The notes below the pieces were generated by a model. It worked only from the letters and a program-made list of their open reading frames with translations. It was not told the DNA's origin and made no database searches. From Bacteroidia bacterium (GTDB lineage: Bacteria; Bacteroidota; Bacteroidia; JABEUT01), in NCBI GenBank assembly GCA_013044305.1, contig JABEUT010000066.1, forward strand, positions 1 to 9,339: a DNA stretch of 9,339 bases. Reading direction: 5' to 3'. The position numbers and the translations under genes were made by a program. Positions 1-6,326 of the stretch are shown piece after piece. Every line of letters starts with the position of its first letter. Position 1 is the stretch's first letter.

Positions 1-527
1 CATTCCTTGAGAAGGAAATTGCGGTGGCAGCATCCGTAATGCTTACCGAAAATAAGCTGGCGGAAATTAAATTACCGGATGCAGGCGAAACCGCTGAAAT
101 TAAAATTCCGGAACCGGCTGCCCCCAAACCTGATGCCAAACCCTCTTTACAGAGTTTTTGGGGCTGGCTGCAAAAAATGCCCATGGACACTGCCGGTATG
201 GCGGCCAGCGCCCCCGCCGAACCCGCCCCGTCCCCACTGAATAAAAATGAACTTATTAACCGCTTCCTTGCAAACGAACCTGCCATATCCAGACCTAAAG
301 CGGAGTTTTTTTCTCCTTCAAAGGCGGCAAAATTAAGCATAACCGACAGCGACATACTTGCAAGCGAAACCCTTGCCAATATTTATATGCAGCAGGGCAA
401 CCTGACTATGGCTTTAAAGGCATTTCAAACTTTGCTCTTGCAGAATCCCGAAAAAAAGGCTTACTTTGCAGCCCGAATTAAGGAAATAGGTAACCTGATG
501 GAATCGGGAAACGCCAAAAACAAATAA
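1..527 (+). CDS. C-terminal part of a TPR-like protein, 5'-truncated by the window edge
   Basis: The reading frame is open from the first bases: codons from position 3 (Phe-Leu-Glu-Lys-Glu-Ile-Ala) run without a break into the GTG at 24. That GTG is therefore probably an internal Val codon, and the real start lies left of the window. 174 residues are visible. The middle is Pro/Ala/Lys-rich and looks disordered. The last ~55 residues contain a TPR-like helix pair: a SETLANIYMQQGN segment, then ALKAFQTLLLQNPEKKAYF. This tail, with a TPR just before the end, is familiar from Bacteroidota proteins encoded next to secG, but I cannot assign a specific function. The stop is 7 bp before secG, so the two are probably co-transcribed. 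Confidence is high that it codes and low on function. Confidence 0.85.
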   Translation, partial: FLEKEIAVAASVMLTENKLAEIKLPDAGETAEIKIPEPAAPKPDAKPSLQSFWGWLQKMPMDTAGMAASAPAEPAPSPLNKNELINRFLANEPAISRPKAEFFSPSKAAKLSITDSDILASETLANIYMQQGNLTMALKAFQTLLLQNPEKKAYFAARIKEIGNLMESGNAKNK

Positions 528-534
528 AAGAACA

Positions 535-942
535 ATGGAAATAATTCTTGAACTGCTTACTCTTATCGTTTGTGTTCTCCTGATTTTGATTGTGCTGGTG
601 CAGGATTCAAAAGGTGGCGGACTGTCGTCTTCTTTTGGCGCATCAAACCAGATACTTGGAGTAAGAAAAACCACCGACTTTCTTGAAAAAGCCACCTGGG
701 TAATGGCTATCTCCCTGCTTGTATTGTGCCTTGCCAGCGCTTCGCTCATTCACACCACCTCATCGGCAGGTGGCGAGTCTTCGATAACCCAGCAGCAAGC
801 CCAGAACATGGCGGTACCGCAGCAGGCACCTATGCAGCAGCAGGCTCCGCAGCAGCAACAGGGTCAGCCAGGGCAGCAAGCCCAGCCGCAGGGGAACAAT
901 GCGGCCCCTCAAGCCGCTCCGCCGGCAAACAAACCGAAGTAA
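535..942 (+). CDS. secG: SecG, preprotein translocase subunit
   Basis: This is the small non-essential subunit of the SecYEG channel in the inner membrane, which assists SecA-driven protein export. The 135-residue product has the SecG layout: a first membrane helix at about residues 4-22, the conserved loop QDSKGGGLSSSFG at 23-35, the following GxRKTTDFLEKATW segment, and a second helix at about 54-72. Residues 85-135 form a Gln/Pro/Ala-rich tail encoded by CAG/CAA-rich DNA, which makes the protein longer than a typical E. coli-type SecG. Tails of this kind are common in Bacteroidota SecG. The ATG is 7 bp after the upstream stop, with only an A-rich leader and no clear Shine-Dalgarno, as usual in this phylum. 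Identification is secure; the role of the tail is unknown. Confidence 0.95.
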   Translation: MEIILELLTLIVCVLLILIVLVQDSKGGGLSSSFGASNQILGVRKTTDFLEKATWVMAISLLVLCLASASLIHTTSSAGGESSITQQQAQNMAVPQQAPMQQQAPQQQQGQPGQQAQPQGNNAAPQAAPPANKPK

Positions 943-954
943 TCCTGCGGAGAT

Positions 955-1029
955 ACTCCTTTGTTCTTTTCATATGCCTGCAGCCGCTTCCGGCAAAAGA
1001 TTTATTTTCCCTTGCAGGCCTGAAGGAGT
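955..1029. repeat. Nested inverted repeats between convergent secG and trmB
   Basis: Three nested arms are visible. ACTCCTT (955-961) pairs with AAGGAGT (1023-1029). GCCTGCA (976-982) pairs with TGCAGGC (1013-1019). Inside these, GCCG and CGGC (983-994) make a 4-bp stem closed by CTTC. The 139-bp gap lies between two convergent genes, where a two-way terminator would be expected. However, no T-run follows the structure on either strand, so it is not a textbook intrinsic terminator. It could be an mRNA 3'-end structure, a Rho-related site, or chance. Confidence 0.35.
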
Positions 1030-1081
1030 AAGCGGTGCGTTCCAAACAAACCAAAACTATATTGCCATAATACAGGCGTTA

Positions 1082-1762
1082 TCACAGTACAAAACTTAGG
1101 TAATGTATCTTCCTGCCTATAGCCAAAAATTGCTTCTCGTAATAGGTCTGAATGCCGGTCAGGAGTTCAATTTCCTTTATGCTTTGCGCTTCCTTACTGT
1201 TGTACAGGTCATCGCAGGCATCAAGCAGGGTTAGCTTACGGAGCCTTACCTGTTCTTTGGCAAATAAATACAGATCCCTGTTGTCGGTCTTTAAATGCAC
1301 GGTAGTTCCCGGGCTTGCAATTTTAAGGTAACGGTTGAGGAATACGCCCGAAACCAGTCTCCTGTTTTCCTTACGCGGAAAGGGATCGGGAAAGGGCAGC
1401 CAGATGCTGCTGATTTCGCCTGCACCAAAGTATGACTCAATAAAATCGATACGGTTGCGGACAAAAGCAACGTTACTAAGTTTCATTTCCAGGGCTTTTT
1501 TTGCGCCTTTCCAAATGCGCGCACCCTTTATATCCATGCCTATAAAATTATGCTGCGGCAACTTTTGCGCCATGGCGAAGGTATATTCGCCCCTGCCGCA
1601 TCCCAATTCAAGAATTACAGGATTGCTGTTGCGGAAGTATTCTTTGTTCCATTTACCTTTTAAGGGGAATACAATGTCAGAATTGGTTTCAACCCCTGCG
1701 GGCTGAAACACATTCGGGAATGTTGCCACCTCGGCAAACTTTTTTAGTTTACGCTGTCCCAA
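1082..1762 (-). CDS. trmB: TrmB, tRNA (guanine-N7)-methyltransferase
   Basis: The enzyme methylates G46 in the variable loop of tRNAs using S-adenosylmethionine. The 226-residue product is of normal length. The SAM-binding loop LELGCGRGEY is at 51-60, the second Rossmann acidic motif GMDIKGAR at 75-82, the family signature PFPDPFPRKENRRL at 123-136, the TDN motif at 159-161, and the C-terminal TYYEKQF...G motif at 206-216. The start is a TTG at 1760-1762. An in-frame TGA lies only three codons upstream and no in-frame ATG occurs before residue 64. The N-terminus MGQRKLKKFAEVATFPNVF resembles Bacteroidota TrmB starts, so TTG is very likely real. A tiny out-of-frame ATG ORF (1772 down to 1749) overlaps the start. 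The gene follows the dehydrogenase gene by 36 bp and is probably transcribed with it. Confidence 0.95.
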   Translation of the reverse strand: MGQRKLKKFAEVATFPNVFQPAGVETNSDIVFPLKGKWNKEYFRNSNPVILELGCGRGEYTFAMAQKLPQHNFIGMDIKGARIWKGAKKALEMKLSNVAFVRNRIDFIESYFGAGEISSIWLPFPDPFPRKENRRLVSGVFLNRYLKIASPGTTVHLKTDNRDLYLFAKEQVRLRKLTLLDACDDLYNSKEAQSIKEIELLTGIQTYYEKQFLAIGRKIHYLSFVL

Positions 1763-1798
1763 CGCCGGTCATGTAAATTATAAAATGCGGGCCTTTGT

Positions 1799-2743
1799 TC
1801 ATACCTTTTCCCTGGCTGCCCCGATGTGCTGAAGCATATCGGCAGTCATTGCTGCAAGGCTAAATTTATGCTTCCATCCCCAGTGCTGTGCGGCGAGTGA
1901 ATCGTCTATGCTCTGTGGCCAGCTTTCGGCTATTGCCTGCCTGCTGTCGGGCTTATAGGTTATGGTAAACTCCGCAATATGCTTTTTTATTTCCGCCGCA
2001 AGCTGCGCGGGCGAAAAACTGCTGGCGGCCAAATTATAGCTTGATCGTATTTTTATTTTTTCAGTGCCGGCTTCCATAAGTTCCAGGGTAGCCCTTATGG
2101 CATCGTCCATATACATCATGGGCAGTATGGTGTCTTCCTTCAGGAAGCATTCGTAGCTGCCGCGCTCCCTTGCCTCGTGGAATATATGTACTGCATAATC
2201 TGTGGTGCCGCCACCCGGCGCGCTCCTGTACCCTATCAAACCCGGATAGCGCAGGCTTCTAACATCTACCCCGTAGCGGTTGTAATAATATTCGCACCAG
2301 CGTTCGCCCGCCTGTTTGCTTATACCGTAAACCGTGCTTGGCTCCATAACCGTATACTGGGGTGTGTTCTGTCTCGGGGTGTTGGATCCGAACACAGCGA
2401 TGGAACTCGGCCAGAATATTTTATCTATGATTTTCTCCTTTGCCAGATTTAGCACATGAAACAAGCCTTCCATATTAAGCTGCCATGCCTTTTCGGGAAA
2501 TTTTTCGGCTGTTGCCGACAGCAAGGCTGCAAGCAGGTACACTTCCTTTACATCGTACTTCTTAACCGTTTGGCGTATGGCCTCTGCGTTCATCACATCG
2601 AGCGTTTCGAAAACGCATTTCGTTTCACCCTGCCTCACATCGGCAGCCACTATGGCATCATTGCCGTGCCGGTTGCATAGCTCGCGTACAAGTTCACTGC
2701 CTATCTGTCCTCCGGCGCCTATTACAAGTATTCTGTTTTTCAT
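1799..2743 (-). CDS. SDR-family L-threonine 3-dehydrogenase (NAD-dependent epimerase-like)
   Basis: The likely reaction is NAD+-dependent oxidation of L-threonine to 2-amino-3-ketobutyrate, the first step of threonine breakdown to glycine and acetyl-CoA. The 314-residue protein has an extended-SDR fold. The N-terminal dinucleotide loop GAGGQIG is at 9-15, an acidic residue ends beta-2 (D35), and the catalytic set is Ser113/114 with the Y139-x-x-x-K143 pair. The segment SLRYPGLIGYRSAPGGGTTDYA (163-184), followed by CFL..D..LPMMYMDDAI, matches what I know of the Flavobacterium/archaeal SDR-type threonine dehydrogenases rather than sugar-nucleotide epimerases. It is unrelated in sequence to the zinc-dependent Tdh of E. 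coli, so no symbol is given. It is the first gene of a minus-strand pair with trmB and divergent from the sigma gene. A near-match -7 box (TATTTTCG, complement of 2769-2776) lies upstream, but without a clear -33 TTG. Confidence 0.88.
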   Translation of the reverse strand: MKNRILVIGAGGQIGSELVRELCNRHGNDAIVAADVRQGETKCVFETLDVMNAEAIRQTVKKYDVKEVYLLAALLSATAEKFPEKAWQLNMEGLFHVLNLAKEKIIDKIFWPSSIAVFGSNTPRQNTPQYTVMEPSTVYGISKQAGERWCEYYYNRYGVDVRSLRYPGLIGYRSAPGGGTTDYAVHIFHEARERGSYECFLKEDTILPMMYMDDAIRATLELMEAGTEKIKIRSSYNLAASSFSPAQLAAEIKKHIAEFTITYKPDSRQAIAESWPQSIDDSLAAQHWGWKHKFSLAAMTADMLQHIGAAREKV

Positions 2744-2785
2744 TTTGCACGTAAATCTGATATTGCTGCGAAAATAGCGATTCTT

Positions 2786-2818
2786 TTGGTGAATAAGCGG
2801 GAGATTTGCCTATATTTG
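2786..2818 (+). promoter_or_regulatory. Bacteroidota-type housekeeping promoter for the ECF sigma operon
   Basis: TATATTTG at 2811-2818 is a perfect match to the Bacteroidota -7 consensus TAnnTTTG. A TTG at 2786-2788 lies 22 bp upstream, within the range accepted for the -33 element. Transcription would start a few bases after 2818 and leave a leader of roughly 65-70 nt before the ATG at 2892. The leader contains nested arms CTGTTA (2831-2836)/TAACAG (2864-2869) and CAAC (2841-2844)/GTTG (2853-2856). No separate ECF-type promoter was recognised, so autoregulation cannot be judged. Confidence 0.6.
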
Positions 2819-2891
2819 ATGAAATATCCTCTGTTAAACCCAACCTATTGCAGTTGAGGCACGTAACAGTGAGAAAGATTTACAGGCTGAA

Positions 2892-3455
2892 ATGGGAAAC
2901 AATACATCGGCGCAGATGAATATTGATATTGACCTTATTACAGCTTGTATAAACAAGGAACGAAAAGCTGAATATGAGTTATATAAACTTACCTATAGGT
3001 ATCTGATGAGCATTTGTGTGAGATATACCCGGTCGTACGAGGAGGCACAGGATGGGCTGAATGCAGGATTCATGAAGATATTGAGCAACCTCGATAAGTA
3101 TAAAACCGGCGTTCCGTTTAAGGCATGGATACGGAAAATAATGGTGAATACACTGATTGACGAATACCGTAAAGAAAAAAAGCACCTCGACAATATTCAG
3201 CATGTTGAAAATTATGCCGAACTGCCAAATATGGCCGAAGTGAACCAGGCAATAATGACAATGGATGTGGAACAGATACATAAATATATCATGAGCCTTC
3301 CGCCGGTAAGCCAGAAGGTGTTTAACTTATATGTGATAGACGGGTTCGACCATAAAGAGATTGCCCGAATGCTTAATATGAGCGAAGGCACCTCCAAATG
3401 GCACCTGCATCATTCGAGAGAACAATTAAAGAGTATGTTATTAAAGATGAACTGA
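2892..3455 (+). CDS. ECF-type RNA polymerase sigma factor
   Basis: The 187-residue protein has the two-domain layout of extracytoplasmic-function sigma factors, which direct RNA polymerase to a small regulon when released from a membrane anti-sigma factor. Region 2 covers about 24-98: the 2.2 helix YEEAQDGLNAGFMKIL is at 49-64, and FKAWIRKIMVNTLIDEYRK (76-94) is the 2.3/2.4 -10-binding part. A short linker (99-130) follows. Region 4 is at about 135-185, with the helix-turn-helix IDGFDHKEIARMLNMSEGT (149-167) followed by the recognition helix. The usual acidic DAED-type motif reads EEAQDGLNAGF here, a mild divergence. The stop codon shares one base with the next start (TGATG at 3453-3457), pointing to translational coupling with the membrane partner. 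The ATG at 2892 is supported by the promoter at 2811. The regulon is unknown. Confidence 0.93.
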   Translation: MGNNTSAQMNIDIDLITACINKERKAEYELYKLTYRYLMSICVRYTRSYEEAQDGLNAGFMKILSNLDKYKTGVPFKAWIRKIMVNTLIDEYRKEKKHLDNIQHVENYAELPNMAEVNQAIMTMDVEQIHKYIMSLPPVSQKVFNLYVIDGFDHKEIARMLNMSEGTSKWHLHHSREQLKSMLLKMN

Positions 3456-5107
3456 TGAAAAACGAGGAAGATATATTTGACGAGCTTTTGCGCTCCAAAC
3501 TCTCGGATAGGGAATTCTTTTTTGACGAACTGAACTGGCAGAAGGCGGAGGCCGTGCTGAAACGCCGTGAACAACTCCGCAACCTAAGGCGTTACTCCGC
3601 CATTTTCCTCGCCGGGCTCCTGCTGGGCGGCGCAATAGTATATCCTCTTGCTGGCAGGTTGCAGAAAAATACGCCTGATGCCTCACCCGTTAAGACCGGC
3701 GGCGTTCCTCTTGCAGATGCTGCTAATAAAGCAGTTTCGGCCTTACAGACTGAAGGAAAAATACCGGCCGCTGATGCAAATGAAGAAAACACTAAGGACC
3801 ATAACCAACCCATAAAAGGGTTAATTCCGAAAACGAACAGCAACACAGGCGGCGCTTCGCTCACCCGTGAAAGGACTGTGACTTATAATCGCAATACACG
3901 AGGCAATATTGTGCGGAATACATCAACTCACGAACACGGTGCTTCACTTGTGGCCAGTCCAGTACAGAACCATTCCGATGAAGGAACCCAAACCAAGGCA
4001 GGCATGGCCGTAAGTCAAAACGATTTCAACAAGGCCGAAAGCGACAGAAACAACATTGCCCCGGCTGCTGCCCATGTTGCCAATAACCCTGCCCCTATAC
4101 AGGCGTCGGCCAACAGCGTCCTTCAAAATGGCGCGGCACAGCAGGGCAGTTCGTCAAATAAGATTTCTTCATTACAAGTAAACAGCGGAACAAACCATAC
4201 GCCTTCCCCTGACAAGTCGGCAAACTCATTATTAAATGCAGCACCCAAAGTTGCTGATAATGCAACCAAAAGCGATAGCAGCACGCATAATGGCACACCG
4301 GCACAACCCAATATTTTAACAGGCAAAACCGCAAACAACACAGTAAGCGCCGACACGGGTAAAAAGCCCGCTGCCCAAACAGCCGGTCCTGTTAAAGATT
4401 TCATGTCTCAAACTCAAGCCGACTACGCCCATGTGCACCATGCACGAAACATATTCAGTATTGAAGGCGGAGCCGGATATGGCATAGGCTGGCAGGAGCC
4501 CGCCACCAATACAGGCGGCTTAAGCTCCCAGAATAACGGGACAAGGGCAGGGAACGGCTTCAGCCCCGTTGCCGGAGTTCGACTGACCCATCTGCTCAAT
4601 TCAAAATTCGCCCTTTCCACAGGGGTCCGTTTTTATACAATCACCAACCTGAACGCAACCCTTCAGAACTCCAACACTTCATACGATTTCGGCCTGAACA
4701 GCACTTTTACCGCCGTAACCGTGAACACATTGTACTATGCTTCTATTCCTGCGGAACTTCAATACAATTTTGGGAATCAGGATAATATTCTATGTCTTGG
4801 TGCATCGGCCCTATACCTATTAAATTCATCAAGTACTGTTACCACAACCACAATTGACGGCGTGAACACCCCTGCAAGCACAAACCGGACAGCAGCCGGT
4901 TATATGGATGGTTTTAATCCCTGGGACATTCAGATACAGATAGCCTACCGCCGGAGAATTTACGCCGGTCTTTATGCCGGTGTTGAAGGCTATTTCGGAC
5001 TATTTGAGGTTGAAAACAGTTCATTTTTTGATCCCGTGGCAAGCTCCCGTTCATACAGCAGAAACAGCGGCATAAGAGTAATATTATCCTACAATATCAA
5101 TCAATAA
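3455..5107 (+). CDS. Putative dual membrane-spanning anti-sigma factor with outer-membrane beta-barrel
   Basis: The start is placed at the ATG overlapping the sigma stop (TGATG), giving 550 residues. An ATG at 3398 would add 19 residues encoded inside the sigma gene and is less likely. Residues 1-46 are charged and helical (cytoplasmic). A basic RREQLRNLRR stretch precedes one hydrophobic helix at about 47-65 (YSAIFLAGLLLGGAIVYPL), with no signal-peptidase site, so it reads as an inner-membrane anchor with the N-terminus inside. Residues 66-330 are Asn/Ser/Thr/Ala/Gly-rich, low in complexity and probably disordered. Residues 331-550 show alternating amphipathic strands (FSIEGGAGYGIGW, GFSPVAGVRLTHL, FALSTGVRFYTI, ASIPAELQYNFG, and so on), ending in RVILSYNINQ, consistent with an ~8-strand outer-membrane barrel. 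This matches the Dma anti-sigma architecture reported in Bacteroides. The anti-sigma role is inferred from position and architecture; no zinc-binding anti-sigma motif is present. Confidence 0.75.
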   Translation: MKNEEDIFDELLRSKLSDREFFFDELNWQKAEAVLKRREQLRNLRRYSAIFLAGLLLGGAIVYPLAGRLQKNTPDASPVKTGGVPLADAANKAVSALQTEGKIPAADANEENTKDHNQPIKGLIPKTNSNTGGASLTRERTVTYNRNTRGNIVRNTSTHEHGASLVASPVQNHSDEGTQTKAGMAVSQNDFNKAESDRNNIAPAAAHVANNPAPIQASANSVLQNGAAQQGSSSNKISSLQVNSGTNHTPSPDKSANSLLNAAPKVADNATKSDSSTHNGTPAQPNILTGKTANNTVSADTGKKPAAQTAGPVKDFMSQTQADYAHVHHARNIFSIEGGAGYGIGWQEPATNTGGLSSQNNGTRAGNGFSPVAGVRLTHLLNSKFALSTGVRFYTITNLNATLQNSNTSYDFGLNSTFTAVTVNTLYYASIPAELQYNFGNQDNILCLGASALYLLNSSSTVTTTTIDGVNTPASTNRTAAGYMDGFNPWDIQIQIAYRRRIYAGLYAGVEGYFGLFEVENSSFFDPVASSRSYSRNSGIRVILSYNINQ

Positions 5108-5114
5108 CCCTTAA

Positions 5115-6233
5115 ATGAGATACTCAAAAACATTTTTTTTAATTATTCTTCTCGCTATTCTTTTCGCAGCATGCAAAAAAGAACACCTGCAGCCCAATAA
5201 TAATACAGGCTCGCCGGTGTTTTACTTTAACGGCACGGTAAGCGGGCAGCCTGTAAGCCTGCGTGCAGGGGTTAATAATTATTATATGTATTCACTGTAT
5301 CTGACAGATGCCAATAACCTGCTGAATTATGTAGGAACGCTTCAGCAGGTGGGCTGTCAAAGCTGCTCCAACAGCATCAGTATTTCCATAAAGGATTATA
5401 AGATAGAAAGCAATTATTCTCCCGATTCATCGCTGGTTCAGGGCTACTATCCCTACGAAAGCCCTTCGGGCGGAACACCCACTGCATTCTCGGCCTCTTT
5501 TAGTTCACACACCCAGGATTCCTCGGTAACCTCGTATTATTGGAATTTCGGCGACGGACGAACATCATCGTATGCAAATCCGGAACACACCTTCACCCAT
5601 CCCGGAAACTATAATGTTATGCTGCAGGTTACAGCCGCCTGCAATGGCGCCATAAGCAACCCGCTGAACATTGGCACACCGCTCGCAACTTTTGTACCCA
5701 GAATTATTATCGCACATGATTCGGTTCCAAAAATAATCTCATTGGTCGCCTCGGTTTCAGGCGGCACACAACCTTACAAGTATTTTTGGAATTTCGGCGA
5801 CAGCGTATCTTCGACTTTTTCGGCGCCTGCCCATTATTACAATCAGGCAGGAATGTACCAGATATCGCTTACCGTAACCGACGCAGCCGGTCTTACTTCA
5901 ACTGTTTCAATGGACACAAACACCTTCGGTTACTCACCCGAATGTGTGATAAACTTCGCATCATCGGAATATGCGATACCCAACCCTAATGCACTTTCCA
6001 ACATTGTTATCACTTATAACGACGCATCCGGCAATACATATTCTTCCGCCAATGTTATACAGCCTTCAAGCAGCTATTTCAAATTGCTGAATGTAGCGGC
6101 TTATCAAAACAACCAGAATAATCTCCCCACGCTTCAGCTGCATATCCAATTCAGTTGCATGGTACAGGACGGCGTAGGCAACAAAATTCCCATTACCAAT
6201 GGCGATGCTGTTATTGCCGTAGCCTATAAATAA
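5115..6233 (+). CDS. PKD-domain lipoprotein
   Basis: A lipoprotein signal peptide ends in the lipobox LFAAC with the modified Cys at residue 20, followed by KKE. Residues ~33-115 form an N-terminal beta-rich domain of unknown type that contains a C81-x-x-C84 pair. Two PKD domains follow: ~121-190 with WNFGDG at 143-148, and ~192-272 with WNFGDS at 225-230. A C-terminal domain (~275-372) was not recognised and holds Cys277 and Cys348. PKD domains are Ig-like beta-sandwiches used as spacers or binding modules on surface proteins. The gene starts 7 bp after the barrel gene, so it is very probably in the sigma/anti-sigma operon. It could be a sensor partner of the barrel or an output of the sigma factor; the sequence does not decide. 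Whether the lipoprotein is surface-exposed is also unclear. Confidence 0.85.
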   Translation: MRYSKTFFLIILLAILFAACKKEHLQPNNNTGSPVFYFNGTVSGQPVSLRAGVNNYYMYSLYLTDANNLLNYVGTLQQVGCQSCSNSISISIKDYKIESNYSPDSSLVQGYYPYESPSGGTPTAFSASFSSHTQDSSVTSYYWNFGDGRTSSYANPEHTFTHPGNYNVMLQVTAACNGAISNPLNIGTPLATFVPRIIIAHDSVPKIISLVASVSGGTQPYKYFWNFGDSVSSTFSAPAHYYNQAGMYQISLTVTDAAGLTSTVSMDTNTFGYSPECVINFASSEYAIPNPNALSNIVITYNDASGNTYSSANVIQPSSSYFKLLNVAAYQNNQNNLPTLQLHIQFSCMVQDGVGNKIPITNGDAVIAVAYK

Positions 6234-6326
6234 TTATATTTACTCTACCCCCCCAACTCTTTCATTCTCTGTTCCGTATATGTGTTTAAAGTAAGTAAAT
6301 TCAATAACTTGTAAATTATCTCAATC

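Noticed and set aside
24..26. GTG as the start of the first gene.
   Set aside because: The frame is open to the left edge and the upstream codons read as plausible protein, so the gene most likely begins outside the window.
414..749. Minus-strand open frame across the first two genes.
   Set aside because: It is antisense to secG and the TPR-like gene, and its translation shows no coherent domain.
781..900. CAG/CAA-rich tract in secG as a tandem DNA repeat.
   Set aside because: The repeats are irregular and simply encode the Gln-rich tail typical of Bacteroidota SecG.
2769..2776. TATTTTCG on the minus strand as the promoter of the threonine dehydrogenase gene.
   Set aside because: One mismatch to the -7 consensus and no TTG at the expected distance; too weak to list as a feature.
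3398..3454. Upstream ATG that would lengthen the barrel protein by 19 residues.
   Set aside because: These codons lie entirely within the sigma-factor gene, and the ATG at 3455 overlapping the sigma stop is the usual coupled arrangement.
6248..6254. Run of seven C before the T9SS protein gene as a phase-variation tract.
   Set aside because: Seven bases is short, it lies ~70 bp before the ATG outside any recognised promoter, and nothing else points to switching.
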